A stretch of 15,685 nt of DNA from Acholeplasmatales bacterium (lineage in GTDB: Bacteria > Bacillota_I > Bacilli_A > Acholeplasmatales > Anaeroplasmataceae). The notes under the pieces are model-generated. The model did no database searches, was not told where the DNA came from, and worked only from the letters and a program-made list of their open reading frames with translations. Positions 1 to 7,253 of this stretch are shown here, piece by piece (the stretch's first letter is position 1; every line of letters starts with the position of its first letter). The stretch covers positions 1-15,685 of the forward strand of contig CAAGJD010000089.1 of assembly GCA_900770055.1 (NCBI GenBank), given 5' to 3'. Position numbers and translations under genes: made by a program.

Positions 1-152
1 ATCATACGTAATGTAGTAGACTTACCACATCCTGAAGGTCCTGCTAAAACGATGAATTCTCCTTTTTGAATATCAATATTAAAATCATATACAGCGTGGA
101 AGCCGTTAGGATAAACCTTATTTACGTTCTTTAGTATAACATCTGAAGCCAT
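1..152 (-). CDS. Sugar ABC transporter ATP-binding protein, MsmX/UgpC type (N-terminal part, cut by window edge)
   Basis: This would be the ATPase that powers the carbohydrate importer encoded just upstream. Only the first 50 codons are present. The translation starts MASDVILKNVNKVYPNGFHA, continues with a beta-strand pattern ending in KGEFIVLAGPSGCGKSTTLR, and so contains a complete Walker A motif (GPSGCGKST). The form 'V.L.NV.K.YPNGF.AV.DFN' is typical of the CUT1-family ATPases MsmX, UgpC and MalK. The ATG (150-152) lies 12 nt after the stop of the preceding gene. The ribosome binding site AAGGAGG follows on directly from that stop (TAA then GGAGG), so translation is probably coupled. The Walker B motif and the regulatory C-terminal domain lie outside the window, so the exact subfamily cannot be decided. 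Confidence 0.9.
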   Translation of the reverse strand, partial: MASDVILKNVNKVYPNGFHAVYDFNIDIQKGEFIVLAGPSGCGKSTTLRM

Positions 153-164
153 ATTCTTTCCTCC

Positions 165-824
165 TTACTTCTTCTCATTTAAGCTGTTTAAATAAGTAGA
201 TAATTTCTTAGCTCTTATATAACCAATAACACCAGCAGTTATAAAAGAAGCACCTGCAATCGCAAAAAATACCATTGCTAAAATTGCTCTGAAATTACCA
301 TCTGATGATAAGTAACTAACTAGATAAGTTTCTTTAGAGCCTGGTTGTAATTTAATATTAGTACCATTTATGATTGTAGCACCTAAATAATTAGTATATT
401 CTTCGTATTTTGCTTTATCATTTAAGTCACCTGATTCAACAAATTTCTTAAACCAATATACATAATTATTGTAATTAAGCATTAATTGTAACGGAACATA
501 AAAAATACGAGCAATACAAACACAACCAAATGCTATTTGAGCTATTGAACCTTGTTTAGAATAATTTTTTGCTTTCTCAGCAGCTAGGAATCCTCCAAGT
601 AAAACAACTACATTTAATAGAATTATTAGAATAGTTTGTACATCTTTAGGATTAAAACTATTTAAGCAAATAAATGCACCTAATACACTACATGCCATTC
701 CTAGTAAACCAAATTTATTAGATAAACCATTCACTCTATAACGCATCATCTCAGTATCATTTTTCTGATACTCAAGATCAGACATTTTGTTAAGTGATGC
801 TTTGTTTTCTTGTTCATTAATCAT
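165..824 (-). CDS. Four-helix membrane protein of unknown function in sugar-importer operon
   Basis: I do not recognise this 219-residue protein. It has a charged N-terminal stretch (1-36), three close hydrophobic segments (about 37-57, 63-82 and 94-116), a polar loop of about 60 residues (about 117-178), and a fourth hydrophobic segment (179-203) followed by a basic tail. The positive residues beside the helices suggest the large loop faces outside. The start chosen is the ATG at 822-824 (MINEQENK), preceded by AAGGGCGGT. The reading frame stays open further upstream, but that would run deep into the previous gene. The chosen start overlaps the previous stop by 8 nt, so the two genes are probably coupled. 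Its place between the sugar-binding lipoprotein and the ATPase gene suggests a role tied to that importer; this is inference from context only. Confidence 0.8.
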   Translation of the reverse strand: MINEQENKASLNKMSDLEYQKNDTEMMRYRVNGLSNKFGLLGMACSVLGAFICLNSFNPKDVQTILIILLNVVVLLGGFLAAEKAKNYSKQGSIAQIAFGCVCIARIFYVPLQLMLNYNNYVYWFKKFVESGDLNDKAKYEEYTNYLGATIINGTNIKLQPGSKETYLVSYLSSDGNFRAILAMVFFAIAGASFITAGVIGYIRAKKLSTYLNSLNEKK

Positions 825-1764
825 TATTTTGCACCGCCCTTTCGATAATTTCTTTACGACGTTTAGAACAGTTAACATAACGATATACAGTATATACCAT
901 AATAAGTACTGATGCCACAATAATTAAACCAAAGAAAGCACTAGCAACTACGAAAGTTGTATCATTAACATCTTTAGTTAATCTATCAACATAAGAAAAA
1001 TCCTTCATAATATTTTCAACTGATATAGTTTGAGTTGGATCATCAGGATTCATATGTTTAGTTGGATCCTGTAATAATGAAACTAATTTAAATAGCTGTG
1101 AATTTTTGTTGAAAACAGTTTGTAATTTCATATTTTCAAGCATTAATATTACTGAATATACAGAAATTGCTAATGGCGAAAGAATACCAATAAATAAATT
1201 AGATTTATAATATACTCTTCTACTTTGATTTGCCATAACAAACATTATCGCAACTAATATAATAGACACTACACCAAATATTATTAATTTATCATTAAAA
1301 GCATTCATACTCATTTGGAAGTTATAAATTGTTAAAGCTAGACTATTACCTTCAGAATCTGTTAGTTTAGTAAAAGAAGTTTGGATAATTTCGTCTTTAA
1401 AATCTCTAACAAATAATTTCGTACTAGTATAGCCATTTTCTGCCATCATTTGTTTTAATGATTCAATTTGGCCATTAATAAGATTTTGATATGGACTTTC
1501 ATATGTAACAGCATCACCAAAGTTTACATATTTTAAATCACAATACTGAACGTAATCAAAGAATCTAAATAAAGCCATATTAGTTTGACCTTCTTTAAGG
1601 GCTGAACCAGCTTCAATGACTACATTACCTCCATCAAGTTTGTAATAAATATGTATATGCATATATTGTGTCATAAAATAACAAGCAAATATAAATATAC
1701 AGGCAATTATAATTAGATATGCTAGTAAAAATACTTTAGCATTTTTATTTAAAAATTTTGACAA
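817..1764 (-). CDS. Four-helix membrane protein with large predicted extracellular domain, unknown function
   Basis: This 315-residue protein is not one I recognise. One hydrophobic segment (about 11-33) is followed by a polar domain of about 125 residues (34-157), a helix pair (about 158-178 and 190-210) joined by a basic loop (QSRRVYYK), a second polar stretch (211-270) and a last helix (271-294) with a strongly basic tail (CSKRRK). By the positive-inside rule both polar regions should face outside. The start chosen is TTG at 1762-1764 (reading MSKFLNKN), because AAAGGAGG sits at the right distance before it. An ATG 9 codons upstream would place that ribosome binding site inside the gene. 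The overall plan (four helices and a large loop before the last one) resembles the protein encoded next, but I see no convincing sequence identity. It probably works with the importer. Confidence 0.8.
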   Translation of the reverse strand: MSKFLNKNAKVFLLAYLIIIACIFIFACYFMTQYMHIHIYYKLDGGNVVIEAGSALKEGQTNMALFRFFDYVQYCDLKYVNFGDAVTYESPYQNLINGQIESLKQMMAENGYTSTKLFVRDFKDEIIQTSFTKLTDSEGNSLALTIYNFQMSMNAFNDKLIIFGVVSIILVAIMFVMANQSRRVYYKSNLFIGILSPLAISVYSVILMLENMKLQTVFNKNSQLFKLVSLLQDPTKHMNPDDPTQTISVENIMKDFSYVDRLTKDVNDTTFVVASAFFGLIIVASVLIMVYTVYRYVNCSKRRKEIIERAVQNND

Positions 1765-1799
1765 GATAAAACCTCCTTTTATAGGAAACATAGCGGGTT

Positions 1800-1825
1800 A
1801 TGGATGTGGATATTTCCACATCCAT
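1800..1825 (-). other. Intercistronic hairpin after the sugar-binding protein gene
   Basis: A perfect 11-bp stem (arm ATGGATGTGGA on the plus strand) closes a 4-nt loop, 23 nt beyond the stop of the binding-protein gene and before the ribosome binding site of the next gene. On the transcribed minus strand no run of U follows (the next bases read AACCCGC), so it is not a standard terminator. This is the usual position for a hairpin that protects the 3' end of an abundant binding-protein message. Confidence 0.7.
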
Positions 1826-1848
1826 TTTCCGCATTAATTAATTATAAA

Positions 1849-4248
1849 TTATTTTTGTAAGAAACCAGGAATAGCTGCACCACCTAAAGATGAAGCCATT
1901 GTATATAAGTAAATAGTGTTCTTTTTACTAATTTGACCTAATACATCAGCATATGTATAGTCTACATTTGTATTCTTTGTCTTACCGATTACAGTTGTAT
2001 TAGAGAATTCGCCATACTTAGCAGCTACGATTGCAACCCAACCATTAGCTGATGCAGCACACTTATCTGAATTCCAGAATGAAGTTAATGCATCATATTG
2101 GTTAGCATTCTCTTGAGTAACATTTTCATAACCTGCTGTAGGAGCAGTAGTATCCCAAGTATAACCACTATCGTTAACATCAGGATTCTTATCAACACGG
2201 TTTGCAACAACTACACCTGCAGCAATTGCATTTTCTAAGTTATTTAAACCAACTTGAGCATAAGCGTTACAAGATTGAATTTGGATAGCTGTTGAACGAA
2301 CATGACCAACACCATGAGTAGAACCAATGTATGATCTCATGAATGTCCAGAAGTCAGTACCAGATGAACCGATCATTTCTTTAACAGCAGATGTCATAAT
2401 TGGAGCTTCTTCACCAGCAATAACGCCTAATGTCCAATACTTACCATTGTTAGGACCGAAATCTTGAATTCTTGTACCTTCAACAGTGAATAATGCATCC
2501 ATCATTGCTAATGCAGCATCTAAGTTATCAGTTGAAGTTGGAATACACCATGCATTATTCTTTAATGATCTATTTTCTTCAGAATAACGTAATAATTCTT
2601 TACCAGTTAAATCTCTTAATTCTTGATTTTGAGAATCAAAACCTTCACCAGTTGCCCAGTAAGCTAGAGGTGGTAAAATTGCTCTAACGCCATTTACTTC
2701 TTTATAGCCTTCAACTAACTTAGATGGATCTGTACCGATACCATCAACCTTAGTATTTGAAGCACCTGTAGATGCAGCATAGTCATATAACATGAAGCCA
2801 TATCCACCATTATCAACAGTCTTAGCGAAATACTTATTTAAGTAACCAGTACCACCTAATTTAGAAGATGAATCCCAGAAGTTTGCTAAAATTAAGCCTT
2901 CATCATATAAAGCAGAAAGATTTTGAATACCATCATAAGTTTGTTTTGTAGTAGCAGCATCTAATAATTGACCGTTACTATTGAAGTATAACATATCCTT
3001 CTTTGAAGTCATACCTTGGATACCCCAAATTTGCATGAAGTCAGCGATATTATCAACACGGTTGTTTGCAACACCACGTGGACATAAACCTTCAATTTCA
3101 ACATTTGCATCACCAGAAATTACACCTGGGTTAGCCTTTACAACACGCATTAAAGCGATTAATTCATCACTGTTATAAGCAGCTGATTCAGAAATAAAGA
3201 TATCTGATAAATTTTCGAAAATCTTACCTTCACCTTTACCAATATATTCACCAAATGCATTATTTAAATATGTCTTGAATTGTTGAGCTAATTCTGCACC
3301 TGTACAACCATTAGCTAATAAAGCATTTTGTTGCTTAATGATGTTTTCAGTTTTCTTAATAGTAATCTCAACAACCTTGCCATCCTTTAATACTGATACT
3401 TTTTGATCAGCAGCATAGTTGTAGTCTGCATTAATTACTGGTTGATAAGCTGCAGCTTGTAAACCATTTGCATCTGCACCCTTACCATTCTTTGTAGTAC
3501 CAAGTGTATAATCTTCAGTGTCTAATACTGCCTTAGCTAGGTTAGTATCCATAACGAACATTCTTTCAACATCTTGGTAACCATCAAAATATGGTGTATA
3601 GTAGATTGATGTACCAGACATGATTGCTCTCTTCATTGTAGGGTTCTTCTTTAACCATGCAGCGAAGTTAGGCATCTTATCAAGATGCTTTAATAAGTCT
3701 ACTGCTTGATCTGCACCACCCATTGTGTTAATGTTCTTAACAGTTGAGTAGTATAAATCAATCATTTGTGAAGAATCAGTTTGTGACTTATAACCATTAG
3801 TCTTAACAGTGTTATATGTCTTATCATCAGTATCATCTGAATAAGAAGATGCATCTTTTACTGTAGTACCAGTTAATTCACCTAATGCTTTCCATGTAGG
3901 TAATAATGCACCCTTTGTGTAGTTAACATTTTCAACAGTGTTGTAGAATGAATCACCAACGATTGAAACACCTTGTTTACCAGAATAACTAATATGGATG
4001 TCTAGACGTCCTAAATCCTTTACTGGTGCCTTTGTTGGAGTAGTTGAACCAGGTGTACTTGTTGTAACACTTGGTGTTTGAGTACTTGTTGGAGTACTTG
4101 GTGTTTGAGTACTTGTTGGAGTACTTGGTGTTTGAGTACTTGGTGTAGTTGTTGGTGATGAAGTCTTTCCGCCGTTATCTGTACAGCTTGCTAAAGATAA
4201 ACCAGCAACTACTGCTAAGCTTAATAAAGCAAATTTTTTCTTTTTCAT
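1849..4248 (-). CDS. Extracellular sugar-binding lipoprotein of carbohydrate ABC importer (LplA-like, oversized)
   Basis: This is probably the substrate-capturing lipoprotein of the importer. It begins with a lipoprotein signal peptide (MKKKK, a hydrophobic stretch, then lipobox LASC with the lipidated Cys at residue 22). A Ser/Thr/Pro-rich tether with a 9-residue repeat (STPTSTQTP) follows at about residues 28-77, then a long secreted domain. Motifs such as NNAWCIPTSTDN, followed by DAALAMMDALF and EGTRIQDFGPNNGKYW, fit the C-terminal half of LplA/YtcQ-type family 1 binding proteins. At 799 residues it is well above the usual 430-560. The ligand cannot be read from the sequence; the adjacent pectinesterase suggests oligogalacturonides. 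It starts at ATG 4246-4248, with AAGGAG about 12 nt upstream, a slightly long spacing. The gene lies 33 nt after the permease gene, in the same operon. Confidence 0.9.
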   Translation of the reverse strand: MKKKKFALLSLAVVAGLSLASCTDNGGKTSSPTTTPSTQTPSTPTSTQTPSTPTSTQTPSVTTSTPGSTTPTKAPVKDLGRLDIHISYSGKQGVSIVGDSFYNTVENVNYTKGALLPTWKALGELTGTTVKDASSYSDDTDDKTYNTVKTNGYKSQTDSSQMIDLYYSTVKNINTMGGADQAVDLLKHLDKMPNFAAWLKKNPTMKRAIMSGTSIYYTPYFDGYQDVERMFVMDTNLAKAVLDTEDYTLGTTKNGKGADANGLQAAAYQPVINADYNYAADQKVSVLKDGKVVEITIKKTENIIKQQNALLANGCTGAELAQQFKTYLNNAFGEYIGKGEGKIFENLSDIFISESAAYNSDELIALMRVVKANPGVISGDANVEIEGLCPRGVANNRVDNIADFMQIWGIQGMTSKKDMLYFNSNGQLLDAATTKQTYDGIQNLSALYDEGLILANFWDSSSKLGGTGYLNKYFAKTVDNGGYGFMLYDYAASTGASNTKVDGIGTDPSKLVEGYKEVNGVRAILPPLAYWATGEGFDSQNQELRDLTGKELLRYSEENRSLKNNAWCIPTSTDNLDAALAMMDALFTVEGTRIQDFGPNNGKYWTLGVIAGEEAPIMTSAVKEMIGSSGTDFWTFMRSYIGSTHGVGHVRSTAIQIQSCNAYAQVGLNNLENAIAAGVVVANRVDKNPDVNDSGYTWDTTAPTAGYENVTQENANQYDALTSFWNSDKCAASANGWVAIVAAKYGEFSNTTVIGKTKNTNVDYTYADVLGQISKKNTIYLYTMASSLGGAAIPGFLQK
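4069..4145. repeat. 27-bp tandem repeat encoding the Ser/Thr/Pro tether
   Basis: About 2.8 near-identical copies of a 27-nt unit (ACTTGGTGTTTGAGTACTTG and 7 more bases, plus strand; units start at 4069, 4096 and 4123) lie in frame inside the binding-protein gene. They encode the repeated STPTSTQTP tether next to the lipid anchor. The first two copies are identical at the DNA level, which suggests recent slippage and probable length variation between strains. Confidence 0.9.
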
Positions 4249-4281
4249 TTTTTCTTTTTTCTCCTTTTTCTTTTTTATCTA

Positions 4282-5151
4282 TTATTCCTTAACTCCACCA
4301 ACGTTAACTCCTGCTGCAAAGTATTTTTGTAGCTTAGGATAAATAACGATGATTGGAATGATAGAACATACTATAAATGCATAACGCAATGCGTATAATG
4401 AATAGTCAAGAGAAGACAAGATTGCTGAATCTGCTTCTGCTTGTGAAATAATTTTTTCTACTTCTATTCTAATATACACTGTTAATGGGTAGTTTTCAGA
4501 TGTTAATAGCATCTGAGCCCATAAGTAACCATTCCATCTTGCTACTGCATAGAACATTGCTACTGTAACAATAGATGATTTTGACATTGGAACATATACT
4601 CTTAATAGAATTTGGAATTCAGTAGCACCATCAATTGTAGCAGCTTCTTCTATTTCTGAAGGTACTGAACTAAAATAGTTTCTTAATAAGATAATATTAA
4701 ATGCATTGAAGCCTAGCGCTATAATAAACATATAAATATTATCTACGTGGAATGCCTTGAAGTTTAAGTATGTTGGAATTAAACCTGCATTAAACCACAT
4801 TGTGAATACTAACATGAAGTTAAATCCACGTCCAAAAACTAATCTAGACTTTGATAATGCATATGCACCACAAATACCAACTAGCATTGAAACTAATGTA
4901 CCATACATTGTTACGAAGAATGAGTTACAGTAAGATAACCAAAAGTATTTATCTTCAAATACTTCCATATAAGCTTCAAAATGTAATCCATCTGGTAATA
5001 ACCAAATTGCAGATGAATCTACTGCATCTTTTGATGAAAGTGAATTTGATAAAATAAATATAAATGGGTATAAACAACACAATGCGAATGCTGTTAATAA
5101 AACATATGATAATATTTTAAAGATTATTTCTGACCTGTCTAATCGTTTCAT
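4282..5151 (-). CDS. Carbohydrate ABC transporter permease, LplC/YtcP type (MalG-like)
   Basis: This is one of the two membrane subunits that form the sugar channel. The 289-residue protein has about six hydrophobic segments. Its cytoplasmic EAA loop at residues 169-190 (EEAATIDGATEFQILLRVYVP) is the coupling helix that docks on the ATPase. The N-terminal segment (LSYVLLTAFALCCLYPFIFILSNS) and the last residues (FAAGVNVGGVKE) are typical of the LplC/YtcP branch of binding-protein-dependent permeases. Translation starts at ATG 5149-5151, with AAAAGGAGG about 10 nt upstream; that site overlaps the stop of the preceding permease gene, 17 nt away, so translation is probably coupled. Together with the other permease it should form the heterodimeric channel used by the large lipoprotein. 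Confidence 0.93.
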   Translation of the reverse strand: MKRLDRSEIIFKILSYVLLTAFALCCLYPFIFILSNSLSSKDAVDSSAIWLLPDGLHFEAYMEVFEDKYFWLSYCNSFFVTMYGTLVSMLVGICGAYALSKSRLVFGRGFNFMLVFTMWFNAGLIPTYLNFKAFHVDNIYMFIIALGFNAFNIILLRNYFSSVPSEIEEAATIDGATEFQILLRVYVPMSKSSIVTVAMFYAVARWNGYLWAQMLLTSENYPLTVYIRIEVEKIISQAEADSAILSSLDYSLYALRYAFIVCSIIPIIVIYPKLQKYFAAGVNVGGVKE

Positions 5152-5168
5152 GTATCTATTTCCTCCTT

Positions 5169-6218
5169 TTAGAATAATGAAGTAGATGATACACGTCTAC
5201 TTATAGCATTTGCACCTAAAACTAAGCACATTGCAAGAAGAGCATTGAATAAATCCATTACAATACCAATTTGTTTAATCGGTTCAGCAGAACCTTCAAT
5301 TGTCGATTTACCAGACATGCTATATACATATGTTGAAATAACTTGTGCAGTTTCCCATGAATATACAGTATCGCCACACATTAAGATAATCTTTTCATAA
5401 CCAACATTAAGGATTTGGCCAATACGCATAATTAACATAATTGTTAATGTAGGAGCCATACCAGGGAATGTTACATATCTAATCTGTTGAAGTTTAGATG
5501 CACCATCTATTCTTGCAGCCTCATAGCTTGTTGGTGAAATAGCTAAAATTGCAGCAAAATATACAATTGAACCATAACCTGCGCCTTCCCAAACACCAGA
5601 AATTTGATAAATTGGTCTGAAAAATTTAGGATGTTCTAGTAATGAAATTTCAATTACTTCTCCTGTACTATCTTTATTCAATCCAAAGAATTCAAATACC
5701 CTATATAACATACCAGGCGCAATATTTTGGTTAAGATCGTCAATACCTTTTCTACACCATAAAGTAATAATTGTTGTAACAACTACTAATGATACGAAAT
5801 GTGGTAAGTAACAAGCAACTTGTAAGAAACTTCTATAGTACTGATTTTTAATTTCACTAAATAACAATGCTAAGATGATTGGAATAGGGAAACCAAAAAT
5901 CAAACCATATAAACTATTCACAAATGTATTTCTGAACGCTTTCCAGAAAACAGGAGCTCTATCTCCAGAAAATACATCTTCTAACCATTGGAAACCACAC
6001 CACTGTGAATTATAAAGAATACTTTCATCATCGCCCCATTTAAAACCTGTTAAAATACTACCAATTGGCATGTATTTAAAACAAATTAAGAAGGCTAGCA
6101 TTGGAATTAATAATACATACAAACGCCAATCTTTTGCAATTGTCATTAACGTTCTTTTCCATCTCGTACGTTCGACTTCATCAATAACATTTTGATCAGT
6201 TTGTACAACTTTTTGCAT
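5169..6218 (-). CDS. Carbohydrate ABC transporter permease, LplB type (MalF-like)
   Basis: This is the partner channel subunit. It has a hydrophilic N-terminal tail (1-30), a first helix at about 33-50 followed by KYMPIGSILTGFKWGD, which is characteristic of LplB-type permeases, further helices, and an EAA loop at about 233-254 (EAARIDGASKLQQIRYVTFPG). Its C-terminus (GANAISRRVSSTSLF) also matches that group. The start chosen is ATG 6216-6218 (MQKVVQTD; 349 residues), which has AAAGGATGG at the right spacing. A GTG two codons upstream is possible but too close to that site. A segment of about 45 residues between the middle helices (about 155-205) is rather long for this group. The substrate is inferred only from context, as for the rest of the operon. 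Confidence 0.93.
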   Translation of the reverse strand: MQKVVQTDQNVIDEVERTRWKRTLMTIAKDWRLYVLLIPMLAFLICFKYMPIGSILTGFKWGDDESILYNSQWCGFQWLEDVFSGDRAPVFWKAFRNTFVNSLYGLIFGFPIPIILALLFSEIKNQYYRSFLQVACYLPHFVSLVVVTTIITLWCRKGIDDLNQNIAPGMLYRVFEFFGLNKDSTGEVIEISLLEHPKFFRPIYQISGVWEGAGYGSIVYFAAILAISPTSYEAARIDGASKLQQIRYVTFPGMAPTLTIMLIMRIGQILNVGYEKIILMCGDTVYSWETAQVISTYVYSMSGKSTIEGSAEPIKQIGIVMDLFNALLAMCLVLGANAISRRVSSTSLF

Positions 6219-6245
6219 AAACACACCATCCTTTAATACTAATTT

Positions 6246-6263
6246 GAATAAGAAGCCTTATTC
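6246..6263 (-). other. Small intercistronic hairpin overlapping a stop codon
   Basis: Seven-bp arms GAATAAG and CTTATTC enclose a 4-nt loop and cover the stop codon (6258-6260) of the six-helix protein gene, just before the LplB-type permease gene. On the transcribed strand it is followed by AAATTAG rather than a U run, so it is a weak attenuator or RNA-stability element at most. Confidence 0.4.
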
Positions 6264-6986
6264 TTCGGACTCATGACTCTCACCAACTGAGTCATCGCCC
6301 TCTTCTGCTTCTTGAATAGAAAAGTTTTTATCAATTCTATCCAATTCAGCATTCTTTTTATCATCAATGAGTCTTTGTACTGCGTTGCAAATAACTCCTT
6401 GTGACCTTAAAACATATGAACCTATTATCAATACACATAATCCAAAAATATTATATATAATTCCACCTTCACCTAACTGACAAAGGTTTTTTCTAACAGT
6501 TTCTGAAATTCCTTCTTCATTTGTAATAACTATCTCAAAATATCTTTCACCAACGTGAATGAAATCAGGTGATGTTAATAATCTATAAAACACAAATTGA
6601 ATAAATGTGAATAATAAATAGTCTAGAAAAAATAATCCTATAAAGCCAAGTGAATTAATCACATTGCTTGTTCCGATTTTTTTATAAAAAATAACATTTA
6701 CGCCCATTGTACATAGGCCAATTCCTGTGGCTAAAGCAAGCTTCCAATCATATGTCTCTCGTAAAAAAGATAATTCTGCAATTTGTCTACCACCTAAAAA
6801 AGTAGCAAATGCCAGAAAAGGACATACAATTAAGCCATATAAATTCCATCTAGTCACAGCTATGAAAGTAATTAACAATGAGAATCCTGCAGTTATGCAT
6901 CCATTAAATACTGTGGATCCTAGTCTAACTGCTAGAAATTCCAATATACAACCTATTATTGTTAATATTAGAAGATCCATTACCAT
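6258..6986 (-). CDS. Six-helix integral membrane protein, first gene of the sugar-importer operon, unknown function
   Basis: I cannot assign this protein of 242 residues. Hydrophobic segments lie at about 4-22, 26-46, 48-66, 82-102, 110-134 and 175-195, with a polar loop at about 138-172 and a strongly acidic C-terminal tail (209-242, ending DDSVGESHESEE). The compact helical bundle with TRWNLYGLIVCPFLAFATFLGG in the middle vaguely recalls substrate-binding (S) subunits of ECF transporters, but no diagnostic motif supports that. As first gene before the two permeases it is presumably linked to the importer. The ATG at 6984-6986 has no good ribosome binding site. GAGGTGGT lies 27-34 nt upstream, next to in-frame ATT and ATC codons, and starting there would add IKKSVKTY before MVMDLL, a plausible basic N-terminus. 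The true start is therefore uncertain. Confidence 0.78.
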   Translation of the reverse strand: MVMDLLILTIIGCILEFLAVRLGSTVFNGCITAGFSLLITFIAVTRWNLYGLIVCPFLAFATFLGGRQIAELSFLRETYDWKLALATGIGLCTMGVNVIFYKKIGTSNVINSLGFIGLFFLDYLLFTFIQFVFYRLLTSPDFIHVGERYFEIVITNEEGISETVRKNLCQLGEGGIIYNIFGLCVLIIGSYVLRSQGVICNAVQRLIDDKKNAELDRIDKNFSIQEAEEGDDSVGESHESEE

Positions 6987-7013
6987 ATAAGTTTTTACAC
7001 TCTTTTTGATAAT

Positions 7014-7021
7014 ACCACCTC
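7014..7021 (-). promoter_or_regulatory. Candidate ribosome binding site far from the annotated ATG
   Basis: GAGGTGGT on the minus strand is the best purine-rich site upstream of the six-helix protein gene. It lies beside in-frame ATT (7011-7013) and ATC (7008-7010) codons, while the first in-frame ATG is 27 nt further on. An in-frame stop (TGA, 7020-7022) overlaps it, so no longer start exists. Confidence 0.4.
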
Positions 7022-7080
7022 AAAACCTATAACGCTATGAATCCCTAAAATAAGCAAAATACCATTTTAAAAGCAAGAGA

Positions 7081-7094
7081 AAATAACGTTTTCA
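7081..7094. promoter_or_regulatory. Candidate CcpA (cre) or LacI-family operator
   Basis: On the minus strand the site reads TGAAAACGTTATTT, which agrees with the cre consensus TGWNANCGNTNWCA except for the last two bases, and it has the CG-centred core typical of LacI-family operators. It lies just downstream of the predicted transcription start of the importer operon, a usual place for catabolite repression. This is a consensus match by eye only. Confidence 0.4.
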
Positions 7095-7107
7095 TAATTC
7101 ATACATT

Positions 7108-7136
7108 ATTTTAACATTAATACTTTTATTAGTCAA
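7108..7136 (-). promoter_or_regulatory. Sigma-A promoter of the sugar-importer operon
   Basis: On the minus strand the -35 box TTGACT (7131-7136) and the -10 box TAAAAT (7108-7113) are separated by exactly 17 nt. Transcription would start near 7100, giving a leader of about 115 nt before the annotated ATG at 6986. No known riboswitch fold is evident in that leader. Confidence 0.7.
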
Positions 7137-7146
7137 TACTAAATAT

Positions 7147-7203
7147 CTTGTTTTTTGAACATCAAATGCTCACAAAAACAAATGTTTTTCACACGAAAAC
7201 AAG
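7147..7203. repeat. Short inverted repeats in the divergent control region
   Basis: CTTGTTTT (7147-7154) and AAAACAAG (7196-7203) form an 8-bp inverted repeat, with a second 6-bp inverted repeat (AAAAAC, AAAT, GTTTTT; 7174-7189) nested inside. They lie upstream of both divergent promoters. They may be activator sites, but such A/T runs also arise by chance here. Confidence 0.25.
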
Positions 7204-7217
7204 AAGAATAATATATT

Positions 7218-7239
7218 TAATATATTAATTAATATATTA
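7218..7239. promoter_or_regulatory. Perfect 22-bp A/T palindrome between the divergent promoters
   Basis: TAATATATTAA is followed immediately by its exact reverse complement, with no spacer. It lies upstream of the -35 regions of both the pectinesterase gene and the importer operon. It could be a regulator site or a flexible A/T element. Only A and T occur in it, so the information content is modest. Confidence 0.35.
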
Positions 7240-7253
7240 TATTTTAATTCTAC

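Noticed and set aside
4069..4145. Regular short repeats considered as a CRISPR array
   Set aside because: Units are contiguous without spacers, in frame, and encode a lipoprotein tether.
2493..5057. Plus-strand open frames at 2493-2687, 2981-3178 and 4851-5057
   Set aside because: They lie wholly opposite well-supported transporter genes, have no ribosome binding sites and show biased, non-protein-like composition.
6727..6990. Plus-strand open frame of 87 codons
   Set aside because: It is antisense to the six-helix protein gene and has no start signal or recognisable protein features.
6987..7100. Riboswitch in the leader of the importer operon
   Set aside because: I found no known aptamer consensus or terminator pair, only weak short A/T inverted repeats.
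7020..7100. Short leader peptide (16 codons starting ATGAAAACGTTA on the minus strand)
   Set aside because: No ribosome binding site and no stretch of regulatory codons or attenuator downstream.
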